A stretch of 64,000 bases of DNA from Streptomyces sp. NBC_00353 (GTDB lineage Bacteria > Actinomycetota > Actinomycetes > Streptomycetales > Streptomycetaceae), in contig NZ_CP107985.1 in assembly GCF_036108815.1 (NCBI RefSeq), forward strand, positions 8,863,501 through 8,927,500, written 5' to 3'. The position numbers were made by a program, and so were the translations under genes. Positions 34,262 through 42,231 of the stretch are shown piece after piece (position 1 is the first letter of the stretch; each line of letters begins with the position of its first letter). Below the pieces are notes generated by a model. It saw only the letters and a list, made by a program, of their open reading frames with translations, did no database searches and was not told the origin of the DNA.

Positions 34262-35149
34262 ATGTCTTCGATGCAATTGGGCCTCGTCGGCCTCGGCAAG
34301 ATGGGTGGCAACATGCGCGAGCGGATCCGCCGCGCGGGCCACACCGTCATCGGCTACGACCGCAATCCGGACCTCGCCGATGTGAGCAGCCTGGCCGAAC
34401 TGGTCCAGAAGGTCGAAGCCCCGCGTGTGGTGTGGGTGATGGTGCCCGCGGGCGGCCCGACCCAGCATGTCATCGACGAGCTCGGTGACCTCCTGGAAGC
34501 CGGCGACACCGTCGTCGACGGCGGCAACTCCCGCTGGACGGACGACGAGAGGCATGCCGAGGAGCTGGCGGCCAAGGGCATCGGCTTCGTCGACGCGGGT
34601 GTCTCGGGTGGTGTCTGGGGTCTCCGGAACGGCTACGCGCTGATGGTGGGCGGCGACGCCGAACACATAGCGAAGGTCCAGCCCATCTTCGACGCTCTCA
34701 AGCCCGAGGGCGACGCAGGCTTCGTCCATGCGGGCAAGGTCGGCGCCGGCCACTTCTCCAAGATGGTCCACAACGGCATCGAGTACGCCATGATGCAGGC
34801 CTACGCCGAGGGCTGGGAGCTGCTGGAGAAGGTCGACTCCGTCACCGATGTGCGTGAGGTCTTCCGCTCCTGGCAGGAGGGCACGGTCATCCGTTCCTGG
34901 CTGCTCGACCTGGCGGTCAACGCGCTGGACGACGACGAGCACCTCGACAAGCTGCGCGGCTTCGCCGCCGACTCGGGTGAGGGACGCTGGACGGTGGAGG
35001 CGGCGATCGACAACGCGGTGCCGCTGCCCGCGATCACCGCGTCGCTCTTCGCGCGTTTCGCCTCGCGTCAGGACGACTCCCCGCAGATGAAGATGATCGC
35101 GGCGCTGCGCAACCAGTTCGGCGGCCACGCCGTCGAGTCGGCGAAGTAA
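34262..35149 (+). CDS. gnd: 6-phosphogluconate dehydrogenase (decarboxylating), short GndA type
   Basis: 295 aa. Converts 6-phosphogluconate to ribulose-5-phosphate, CO2 and a reduced cofactor. The Rossmann site QLGLVGLGKMGGNMRERIRRAGH, DAGVSGGVWGLRNGYALMVGG and GAGHFSKMVHNGIEYAMMQAYAEG (catalytic Lys and Asn) are all present. It is the short form without the C-terminal extension of the 470-aa enzymes; such forms often prefer NAD, so cofactor preference needs care. Completes the oxidative branch opened by zwf in the same operon. Confidence 0.93.
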   Translation: MSSMQLGLVGLGKMGGNMRERIRRAGHTVIGYDRNPDLADVSSLAELVQKVEAPRVVWVMVPAGGPTQHVIDELGDLLEAGDTVVDGGNSRWTDDERHAEELAAKGIGFVDAGVSGGVWGLRNGYALMVGGDAEHIAKVQPIFDALKPEGDAGFVHAGKVGAGHFSKMVHNGIEYAMMQAYAEGWELLEKVDSVTDVREVFRSWQEGTVIRSWLLDLAVNALDDDEHLDKLRGFAADSGEGRWTVEAAIDNAVPLPAITASLFARFASRQDDSPQMKMIAALRNQFGGHAVESAK

Positions 35150-35154
35150 CCGTC

Positions 35155-35760
35155 ATGGGCGACCTCCTGCTGGTCCGCCACGGCGAAACCGAGTGGAGCG
35201 TGTCCGGTCAGCACACCAGCTGGACCGACCTGCCCCTCACCCGGCGTGGTGAAGAGCAGGCCAAGTCCCTCGCCCCGCTGCTCGCCGGGCGGACCTTCGC
35301 CCTCGCGCTCACCAGCCCGCTGGGCCGTGCCGAACGGACGGCGGAACTCGCGGGCCTGTACGACGCCGTACGCGAGCCCGATCTGCACGAGTGGGACTAC
35401 GGTGCGTACGAAGGCGTGACCACCCTCGAGATACACCGCACCCGGCCCGACTGGTACCTGTGGAACGACGGAGTGCCGCCCGGTTCGGCCGGTCATCCGG
35501 GCGAGTCACCGATCGAGGTGGGACAGCGTGCCGACCGCGTGTTGAACCGCATCGGGACGGCACTGGACGGCGGTGACGTGGTGCTCGTGGCCCACGCCCA
35601 CTTCCTGCGGGTGCTCACGGCGCGTCGCCTCGGGCTGCCCGCCGCGGACGGGCGGCTGTTCCAGCTCACGACGGGGACGGTCAGCCGGCTCTCCACCGAA
35701 CACGGGCGACCTGTGATCGCCGAGTGGAACGCCACGGGAACTTCTGCGGCCGTCCACTGA
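35155..35760 (+). CDS. Histidine phosphatase (phosphoglycerate mutase-like)
   Basis: 201 aa cytoplasmic acid phosphatase of the histidine-phosphatase superfamily. The catalytic LLVRHGETEWS, the second-arginine region TSPLGRAERTAELAG, the acid-base EWDYGAYEG and the second histidine VVLVAHAHFLRVLTARRLGLP are present. It is shorter than dPGM and lacks its signature for the mutase reaction, so it is more likely a sugar-phosphate phosphatase. As the last gene of the pentose phosphate operon, five bases after gnd, its substrate is probably an intermediate of that pathway. Confidence 0.85.
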   Translation: MGDLLLVRHGETEWSVSGQHTSWTDLPLTRRGEEQAKSLAPLLAGRTFALALTSPLGRAERTAELAGLYDAVREPDLHEWDYGAYEGVTTLEIHRTRPDWYLWNDGVPPGSAGHPGESPIEVGQRADRVLNRIGTALDGGDVVLVAHAHFLRVLTARRLGLPAADGRLFQLTTGTVSRLSTEHGRPVIAEWNATGTSAAVH

Positions 35761-35784
35761 TTTCTGCAGTGCTCTGGAAACCGA

Positions 35785-35823
35785 AGAGGTTCCGGTCCGC
35801 CCTCGGGGCGGACCGGAACCTCT
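35785..35823 (+). terminator. Terminator of the pentose phosphate operon
   Basis: A perfect 17-bp stem, AGAGGTTCCGGTCCGCC (35785-35801) with its complement 35807-35823 and a CTCGG loop. It starts 24 nt after the last stop. It also lies between convergent genes and may serve the leftward GT2 gene. Confidence 0.9.
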
Positions 35824-35896
35824 CTCACGAGACTCGCTCCGGTCCCACTCATGAACCGGACGAGGGCGGCTTCGGACCAACGCCTCAACGGGTCTG

Positions 35897-36865
35897 TCAG
35901 ACAGCGGAAGCCGTCGGGGCGGGATCCCACTCCCGGGGAGGCGGGCCGGCGGTGCCGGTGTGAGCGGCCAGCGCTTTCTCCAGGTGCTTGATGTGGTAAT
36001 ACTGCACGCGCGTGGTGCGCTGCAGGGCCATGACTGCCGTGAGGAACTGATCCATCTCGGTGGCTCGGGTGAGGATGTCGTCGGGCACCAGCTCGTCGTG
36101 CAGGCCGGCTTCCGCGTCCTGGCTGAGCACTGCCTGCGCCCAGCCACGGGTGATCGGCTTGAACAGGCCCGGGTGGTTGGCCACGATCCGCGCCCGGATG
36201 GCCAGGTCGTTCTCGGCGGCTTCCAGGTGCAATCCGGTGTCCTTGTTGCGCGCCCCGAAGAGTGCCTCATGGATGTGGTGAGCATCGAAACCGTGCTCGA
36301 CGCAGCCGATCCAGAAGTCCCAGTCTTCTCCGGCCCGCATGCTCTCGTTGTACCCGCCCACGGTCTGCCAGGCGGCACGGCGGTACAGCGAGCAGTAGAA
36401 CATGATCAGTCGCTGGAGCAGCAGTTCTCTGCTGTAGGCGGGGAGGGGCATCGCCTGCGGGGGCAGATCGTCGTCGGTGAAGGTGAACACATCGGTCGAG
36501 GCGATGGCGATGCCGGGGTCGCTGTCCAGTACCCCGACGGTCTTCTCCAGCATGGTGGCCGCGATCACGTCGTCGGCGTCCAGCGGAAGGATGTAGCGGC
36601 CGGTGCTGGCCTCGATCCCGGTGTTGCGCGCGGCAGAGACCCCGGCATTGGACTGCTGGACCAGCCTGATGCGCCGGTCGGGGTGGCGGGCGATCAGGGC
36701 CTGGGCCACCTCGACAGTGTTGTCGGTGCTGCCGTCGTCGACGATGACGAGTTCCCAGTCGCGGAACGTCTGGGAAAGGACGCTGGACACTGCCTCGGGC
36801 AGATAGCGGGCGTAGTCATGGCAGGGGATGACCACCGAGACCACAGGGTCGGAACTGTGAGGCAT
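35897..36865 (-). CDS. Glycosyltransferase family 2 protein
   Basis: 322 aa cytoplasmic GT-A fold enzyme. VSVVIPCHDYARYLPEAVSSVLSQTFRDWELVIVDDGSTDNT begins the nucleotide-sugar site; the metal-binding DADD lies in GRYILPLDADDVIAA, and the acceptor-side GGYNESMRAGEDWDFWIG follows. No membrane helices. The donor and acceptor sugars are not evident. It is the last of three genes on this strand (three-module glycosyltransferase, secreted repeat protein, this one), which suggests a joint role in making a cell-surface glycan or modifying the secreted protein. Confidence 0.88.
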   Translation of the reverse strand: MPHSSDPVVSVVIPCHDYARYLPEAVSSVLSQTFRDWELVIVDDGSTDNTVEVAQALIARHPDRRIRLVQQSNAGVSAARNTGIEASTGRYILPLDADDVIAATMLEKTVGVLDSDPGIAIASTDVFTFTDDDLPPQAMPLPAYSRELLLQRLIMFYCSLYRRAAWQTVGGYNESMRAGEDWDFWIGCVEHGFDAHHIHEALFGARNKDTGLHLEAAENDLAIRARIVANHPGLFKPITRGWAQAVLSQDAEAGLHDELVPDDILTRATEMDQFLTAVMALQRTTRVQYYHIKHLEKALAAHTGTAGPPPREWDPAPTASAV

Positions 36866-37001
36866 GCGTCGTCTTTCGCGTCGGAACGGGAAGGAGATGG
36901 TTCAGGCGGATACGGGTGGTCGGACGGATTCCGGCATGTCGGGCGGCGCCCCCCCCGGCGTTCGAGGGCCACCCACCGGAGCAGACCCGCTGGACTACGT
37001 C

Positions 37002-37388
37002 CTAGCTGTGCTGCTGCTGGAACCAGGGGAAGTAGTTGTCGTAGTCGTCGTATCCGTGCTCGTGGTGGCGCCCGTAGTAACACACGGTCACGTTGCCCAC
37101 CGGAGTGCTGTACTGGCCGTAGTCGGTAACGGTCATGTTGCCCACGGGGGTGCAGCAGTGGTGGCCGTAGTCGGTGATCGTGACGTTGCCAATCGGCTTG
37201 CAGGGGTGCACGGACCCGGGGGTGAGGGTGACGTCCCCCAACGGCTGTTCCTGGTACCCGTACTTCGCCGACGTCGTCAGCGTGTCCGAACCGGCGGTGG
37301 CAGCGTAGGCGGCCTCCGCGGTGTTGAGCAGTCCGGCGGTGGCCAGCGCTGCGGGGAGCGCCAGGGAGGTGATGACACGGGCCTTCAC
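37002..37388 (-). CDS. Secreted small protein with four PxGNxTxTDYG repeats
   Basis: 128 aa from GTG 37388. Signal peptide about residues 1-30 (VITSLALPAALATAGLLNTAEAAYA). Four repeats begin at residues 49 (PLGDVTLTPG), 65 (PIGNVTITDYG), 81 (PVGNMTVTDYG) and 96 (PVGNVTVCYYG), spaced 15-16 residues. Four cysteines occur only in and between repeats 1-4 (HPCKP, HHCCTP, VCYYG). The tail HHEHGYDDYDNYFPWFQQQHS is His/Tyr/Asp-rich. I do not recognise the family. NVT and NMT look like glycosylation-type sequons in a locus of glycosyltransferases; this is suggestive only. A strong promoter precedes it. Confidence 0.75.
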   Translation of the reverse strand: MKARVITSLALPAALATAGLLNTAEAAYAATAGSDTLTTSAKYGYQEQPLGDVTLTPGSVHPCKPIGNVTITDYGHHCCTPVGNMTVTDYGQYSTPVGNVTVCYYGRHHEHGYDDYDNYFPWFQQQHS

Positions 37389-37465
37389 AGTGGGGCCCTT
37401 TCTCTTGGGGGGCGGGGGAGCTGCCCGGTCATGCCGGTGAACTTCACGGCTGGGCAGTAGCGTCA

Positions 37466-37495
37466 CCGTAGGATTTGCATACTTAACGTGTCAAA
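37466..37495 (-). promoter_or_regulatory. Sigma-70-type promoter of the secreted repeat protein
   Basis: On the minus strand a perfect TTGACA (37490-37495) and TACGGT (37466-37471) are 18 bp apart in a locally AT-rich segment. The start codon lies about 78 bp downstream, leaving a roughly 70-nt leader. The small gene can therefore be expressed independently of the glycosyltransferase upstream. Confidence 0.7.
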
Positions 37496-37550
37496 GCGAT
37501 TACTCCTTGTTGCGTAACGGCTGTGTCGGCGCCCCTGCGGCGCTTGTCGG

Positions 37551-39947
37551 TCAGGAAAGGGACGTGGCCCCGGCGTGCGCAGGCTCCGGGACGTGGTGCG
37601 GGTGCACCACCTCCAGGTCGGGCAACGCCCAGCAGGCGGTGCCCATGTCCCGTGCCATCGCGGCCAGGCCCTCGGTCTCGATGAGGTGCTGGTAGGGGAA
37701 GGACGGGAAGATCAGGCCGTCGCGGTGCAGGTCGGCGCGGACCAGCAATGCGGTGCCGCCGACCGAATCCACGCGAACGAGTCCCTGCCCGCGCAACTCG
37801 TCGAGGTACCTCCGACCGAACCCCTTGGGGGGCTGAAGGATGCCGTCGCGAAGCCATTGGGACCAGTTGAGCGTGCCGGCCCTGGGCTGAAGGGCGAAGG
37901 TGTTGAGATCGTACGTGGGCCCACCGGGCGCGGTGGCACAGTGCGGGACGACGATGTCCTTGCGCGGGCCGAGCAGCCGCTGGACGAGGTCCGCCGGGTA
38001 GTCGGTGACATCGACGTCGAGCCAGAGCACCCACTCCTCGTCGACAAGGGCCCGGGAGAGCAGATGATTGCGCACCTTGGCCAGCACTGATCGGCGTCGG
38101 CGCTGGATGCCGGGCTCCCAACGGGGCCCGGCCAACTGGAGGCCGAAGTCGCGGCGTACGAGGGTGACCCGCCGGTACTCCGCCTCAAGACCGGGCAGGA
38201 CCTGCTGGAGCAGTTCCGGTGTCGTGTCACTGCTGTCGCCTTCCAGCAGTCCCAGCGAGATCGCCTCGCGCGGGTAGTCCAGGGAGCGAAGGCTGTCCAG
38301 GTAGCCGGGCAGGAACGCGGCCGCGTCCTTGAGGGGGGTGAGCACCAGTACCAGGGGCCGCTCACTCGCCGGGGCCACGGCGGGCTCCACGGCCGCCTGT
38401 GGTCGCTCGGAGGTTCGGGCGGCGGGGCCCGTCTCGGCGTGGGCGATCTCCCCCGGCTCGATCGGCAGCCGGGTCGCCATGGCCAGCAACCGCTCGGCGT
38501 AGACGCCGGGTTCGGCCCAGATCTCGGTCGCCACCGCGAAGTGCTCCGCGAAATGGGACTCGTTGAACGTGTTGTTCCCGTGGCACACGTACGTGTACAG
38601 CTCGGGCGCGTCAATCGATACGACCCGGCAGGTCCGGACCACACCTTCCGCTACCGGGGTGTCCTCGCCGCGGCGTTGCGCCGGGTAGCGCGGGAGCCGG
38701 TCCTTGGCGCACACCATCGACCCTTCCCAGACCCGTGCGCAGGAGACCGCGAGCTTGCGGCGGGTGGGCCACCACAGACGCTCGCGGGCGAGGAAGCACG
38801 CCTCGGCGCCGAGCGCGAGAATCGCGGCCATCTGCGTCTCGACCCGCTCCGGGTCATACAGGTCGTCGTCGTCCCACTGGCACACGTAGGGCCCGGTGGC
38901 CCGGTCCACCGCCTCATTGCGCAGTTCGCCCAGCGTCCGCCCCTCCGGGGGGAGCCGGTGATGGCGGATCCGCGGGTCGCCCAGGTCGCGGATGTGTTGT
39001 GCGAGGGCGTCGTCGGTGCCGTCCTCCACCACGACCAGTTCCAGGTTCGGGTAGGTCTGGGTAAGGAAGCATCTGATCGCGCGTCGCGCCGTCGCCGAGC
39101 GGTCCTTGGTCACCATCAGGCAGGACACCGTCGGCGCGGGCGCGCCCGCGGCCCAGCGGCGGCGCTGCGCGTCGAGGCTGATCAAGCCGTCGGCGACCGG
39201 TTGCAGCTCCTGGCTTGCCCAGAACGGGAACCGTTTGCCGGCCGAAATCCGTGGTGTCCCGGACGTGTTGTACGCCCAGCTGTCCGACCAGTGGTGTACG
39301 GCGTACGCACGGTCGTAGTCGGCTTCCTGCGGCCCGAACTGCTCTGTCGCGTACGGGCTCACCTCGGGGTACAGGACCTCCGGGTCGAGAACCGTGATCG
39401 ACTCGGGCTCCGGGGCGCTGTCGATCGCTCTGGTGAGGAAGAACGGGCCTGTCACGTCCAGAGTGCTGGGCAGTTTGTGGGTGGCGACCAGCCGGCGGTG
39501 TACATGGGCCCAGAACGGGTGGCCCGGCCGTGACGCGATGAATGCGTTGCCGACGATGCGGTCGAATCCGCGCCGGCGGGCCAGCAGCAGCCGGGTGTGC
39601 GCGTCGGGCTCGCAGCCGAGGACGAGATCATGCCCGTCCAGGATTTCGGTGACCGGCTTCAGGCACTCGAAGTCCAGATCCACATAGAGCCCGCCGAAAT
39701 GGTCGAGCAGGAAATACCGAATTGCGTCAGCCCGCATGATCGCTTCGGGATAGCCGTCGTAGACCGGCAGGAACCACGGATAGTGCTCCTGGAGGAATGC
39801 GCGGTTGTCCGCGTCGGTCCACAACCGGTAGCCCCAACCGGGATGGTGGATACGCCAGGAATCAGCCCATTTCTGCCATTCCGGCGGTACGTCCGTGTCT
39901 TTCCAGGTTTGGTGAATCAAGGCAGGAATTTTAATATGCGCAACCAT
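37551..39947 (-). CDS. Three-module glycosyltransferase: GT32-like + GT2-like + Anp1-like
   Basis: 798 aa, soluble. Module 1 (about 1-255): GT32/DXD type, PALIHQTWKD, RADAIRYFLLDHFGGLYVDLDFE with DLD at 90-92. Module 2 (about 272-480): GT2 type, TVSCLMVTKDRSATARRAIRCFLTQTYPNLELVVVEDG and QWDDDDLYDP (359-362). An Ala/Pro/Glu linker (500-530) follows. Module 3 (about 531-785) resembles fungal Anp1/mannan polymerase subunits: LGLLEGDSSDTTPELL, RRDFG, RRSVLAKVRNHLLSRAL, EEWVLWLDVDVTDYPADLV (DVD 644-646), RKDIVVP. Start ATG 39947 is chosen because the GT32 core begins there; no ribosome site is clear, and an extension to 40067 is possible. Sugar specificity is unknown. Confidence 0.82.
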   Translation of the reverse strand: MVAHIKIPALIHQTWKDTDVPPEWQKWADSWRIHHPGWGYRLWTDADNRAFLQEHYPWFLPVYDGYPEAIMRADAIRYFLLDHFGGLYVDLDFECLKPVTEILDGHDLVLGCEPDAHTRLLLARRRGFDRIVGNAFIASRPGHPFWAHVHRRLVATHKLPSTLDVTGPFFLTRAIDSAPEPESITVLDPEVLYPEVSPYATEQFGPQEADYDRAYAVHHWSDSWAYNTSGTPRISAGKRFPFWASQELQPVADGLISLDAQRRRWAAGAPAPTVSCLMVTKDRSATARRAIRCFLTQTYPNLELVVVEDGTDDALAQHIRDLGDPRIRHHRLPPEGRTLGELRNEAVDRATGPYVCQWDDDDLYDPERVETQMAAILALGAEACFLARERLWWPTRRKLAVSCARVWEGSMVCAKDRLPRYPAQRRGEDTPVAEGVVRTCRVVSIDAPELYTYVCHGNNTFNESHFAEHFAVATEIWAEPGVYAERLLAMATRLPIEPGEIAHAETGPAARTSERPQAAVEPAVAPASERPLVLVLTPLKDAAAFLPGYLDSLRSLDYPREAISLGLLEGDSSDTTPELLQQVLPGLEAEYRRVTLVRRDFGLQLAGPRWEPGIQRRRRSVLAKVRNHLLSRALVDEEWVLWLDVDVTDYPADLVQRLLGPRKDIVVPHCATAPGGPTYDLNTFALQPRAGTLNWSQWLRDGILQPPKGFGRRYLDELRGQGLVRVDSVGGTALLVRADLHRDGLIFPSFPYQHLIETEGLAAMARDMGTACWALPDLEVVHPHHVPEPAHAGATSLS

Positions 39948-39954
39948 TTGCGCA
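39937..39954. promoter_or_regulatory. Perfect palindrome over the glycosyltransferase start codon
   Basis: TGCGCAACCATTTGCGCA: two 7-bp arms (39937-39943, 39948-39954) flank the bases of the start codon of the three-module enzyme (reverse complement of CAT at 39945-39947). The surroundings are unusually AT-rich. It may be an operator or a start-codon hairpin. Confidence 0.45.
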
Positions 39955-40126
39955 GTATGCCGGTCGGTCTGGTCGACGGGATTTACGGTAGGACCCGTCG
40001 GGAGAACATTCACCCGGGCGGCCCACCCACTGCAGGCGCGGCGCGTATGACCGGCGCACATGGGCAACGTGGGCGAGTGCCGACGGGAATCCCCGGGCGC
40101 AGCGGTCCCTGTCCGGCGCTCCGGTC

Positions 40127-41059
40127 TCAGGCCGGGCCGGTCAGGGTGGTGGCTGTCTCCTTGAGGACGTCGAGCAGGTGCCGCAGGCCTGGGCGGCGGG
40201 CGGTGCCGGTACGGCCGGCGGTGTAGACCGTCCGGGTGACGGGCTGCATCAGCGGGTGCAGGCTCAGCGGCGCGTGCGCTTCAGGCAGGGCGAGGCGGGG
40301 AACGAGCGCGACCCCGGCTCCGGCGGCCGCGAGCGAGGTCAGCACGGAGAAGTCGCTGCTGCGGACGCGGATGCCGGGGACGAATCCGGCGGCGCCGGTG
40401 GCACGCTGAACCATCTCGTAGCAGGAGGTCTCCGGACCGGGGGTCAGTCAGGGGTCGTCCGCGAGGCGGGACAGATCGGCCGCCTCACCCTCGGCCAGGC
40501 CCAGCGCCGCCGCCCGGGCCGGCGCGAGAGCGAGCAGGACCGGGTCCTCCATGAGCGGGGAGGGCTCGCACCCGGCGGGGAAATCGCGCGGCAGCACGGT
40601 GTAGCCGTGTACCAAGGCCAGGTCCACCTCGTGCTTGCGCAGGGCTTCCAGAGCGAGGTCGGGTTCCTGCTCGACGAGGTGCAGCGAGAGCGAGTGGCTC
40701 CTGCCCTCCTCGGTTCCCAGACGCGCGAAGACGGCGGGCATGAGCCGGCGGGCGGCGGAGGCGAAGGAGGCCACGCGCAGGACGCCGTGCTGTCCGCCCC
40801 GCAGGGCCGCGAGGTCGGACTCGGCGGCGGCCAAGTCGCCCAGGACGACCTCGGCATGTGCGACCAGGAGTTCCCCGGCGGCAGTCAGGCGCAGGGTACG
40901 CCCGTGTTTCTCGACGACCGGTACGCCGGCTTCGCGCTCGAGGACCGCCAACTGCTGGGAGATGGCCGGCGCGGTCAGCTGCAATACGTCGGCGGTTGCG
41001 GCGACCGTGCCGTAGGTGGCCAGGTGCTGCAGGATCCGCAGGCGTCGCACATCAAGCAT
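40127..41059 (-). pseudogene. LysR family regulator interrupted by one in-frame TGA
   Basis: The intact reading would be 310 aa: N-terminal winged HTH (MLDVRRLRILQHLATYGTVAATADVLQLTAPAISQQLAVLEREAG) and the periplasmic-binding-like effector domain. The frame is open from ATG 41059 (AAGGA at good spacing) to a TGA at 40448-40450 after LADDP, then continues in the same frame as LTPGPETSCYEMVQRATGAAGFVP to 40127. In relatives this position is normally Trp (DDPWL), so TGG to TGA is the simplest change. Either a recent pseudogene or a base error. The truncated 203-aa product would keep DNA binding and part of the sensor. Confidence 0.85.
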
Positions 41060-41120
41060 GAAGACATCCTTACAAAAGTCGACCACACGGGCAAAGACGA
41101 CTTTCGCTTTCTTGGTCGGC

Positions 41121-42041
41121 TCAGCGGTCGGCAGCGGCGGTGCGCAGCGGGAGATCCCGTCCGTCCTGCGGCACTCCGGAGCGGCGGCGGTTGATCAGTA
41201 CGACACCGGCAACGGTGATGGCGCCGCCGGCCAGTTCGATCACGTGCGGGACCTCGCCCAGCCACACGAATGAGACGACCAGCGTCACGGGCGGCACCAG
41301 GTACAGGGCAGCGGTGGAGGCCGCCAGCGGCAGGCGGGCGACGGCGTAGCCCCAGATCACGAAGCCGAGAGCGGACGGCAGGAGGCCGAGGAAGACGGCA
41401 GAGAGCAGGGCGTCGGTGGGGGCGTGGGCGGTCGCACGGATGGTCGCCGGCAGCAGCGGCAGGGCAAGGACGGTGCCGGCGACCATGGCGTAGGTGGCGA
41501 CTTCGAGACCGGTACGGCGGAGCAGCAGCGGCTTGGTGGCGAAGTGATAGGTGCCCTGGACGACGGCCGCGGCCAGGACGACAAGGGCTGTGGCGGTGAA
41601 GCCGGAGAGGCCGTCGGCCAGGGTGACGACGGCGGTTCCGGCGACAGCGACGACGCTGCCGATGACGACGTTGCGCGTCAGCGGCTCGGCCAGGAAGGCG
41701 CCGGCCAGCAGGACGCTGAAGACCGGCGCCACGGCGATCAGCAGACTCGCGGTGCCGGCCTCGACGTGGATCTCGCCCCAGTTGAGCAGTACCTGGTAGG
41801 CGGTCATCCCGGTCAGTCCGCACAGAGCGATCAGCGGCAGGTCGCGCCGGTGGGGCAGGCGCACCCCGGCGAAGGGGGCGACGGCGACCAGGGCAATGGA
41901 GGCGACGGACAGGCGCAGGAACGACAGGGCTGCCAGGCCCAGGCCGTCGACACCGACGCGGATCGCCGGGAACGCGGAAGCCCAGAGCACGACGGTTCCG
42001 GCCAGGGCCAGGAAGCGGGGGGAGGCGAGAGGAGTGAGCAC
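41121..42041 (-). CDS. EamA/DMT family transporter
   Basis: 306 aa inner-membrane protein with ten predicted helices in two EamA repeats (first about 10-135, second about 150-285). Examples are LALAGTVVLWASAFPAIRVGVDGL and LLSAVFLGLLPSALGFVIWGYAVARLPLAASTAALYLVPPVTLVVSFVWLGE. Such transporters export amino acids or other small metabolites; substrate unknown. GTG 42041 with GGGGAG upstream. The LysR pseudogene lies 61 bp downstream on the same strand and may have regulated it. The promoter region holds an AT-rich inverted repeat. Confidence 0.9.
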   Translation of the reverse strand: MLTPLASPRFLALAGTVVLWASAFPAIRVGVDGLGLAALSFLRLSVASIALVAVAPFAGVRLPHRRDLPLIALCGLTGMTAYQVLLNWGEIHVEAGTASLLIAVAPVFSVLLAGAFLAEPLTRNVVIGSVVAVAGTAVVTLADGLSGFTATALVVLAAAVVQGTYHFATKPLLLRRTGLEVATYAMVAGTVLALPLLPATIRATAHAPTDALLSAVFLGLLPSALGFVIWGYAVARLPLAASTAALYLVPPVTLVVSFVWLGEVPHVIELAGGAITVAGVVLINRRRSGVPQDGRDLPLRTAAADR

Positions 42042-42076
42042 CCCTTCAGGCTCCCCGTAGCAATGAAAAAGATCCA

Positions 42077-42098
42077 GTTAGGCTTTTTTGGGGCTAAC
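42077..42098 (-). promoter_or_regulatory. Inverted repeat in the eamA upstream region
   Basis: GTTAG (42077-42081) and CTAAC (42094-42098) are separated by a T-rich 12-nt centre. The segment 42062-42120 is the AT-richest of its neighbourhood. T-N11-A-like symmetry fits a LysR-type site, and the adjacent (now broken) LysR gene is the obvious candidate regulator. The remainder of the 42042-42231 gap shows nothing else. Confidence 0.4.
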
Positions 42099-42231
42099 GA
42101 CAGATTTTCTTATCTATTTCTCGCGAAACTGTGCGCGCCCGCTTCACCGGGGGCAAGCTCGTCCGGGCGTCTCGGGGCGAGGTTCTGCCTGGCTTGCCGA
42201 GTACGGCATCCGTCCGGGCTCGTCCTGATGT

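Noticed and set aside
40127..40414. Separate 95-residue gene downstream of the LysR frame
   Set aside because: It is the in-phase C-terminal part of the LysR protein, with its internal ATG in the middle of the effector domain; treated as one pseudogene.
40448..40450. TGA as a recoded (selenocysteine) codon
   Set aside because: LysR proteins have no selenocysteine, no SECIS-like hairpin is visible and the position is a Trp in relatives.
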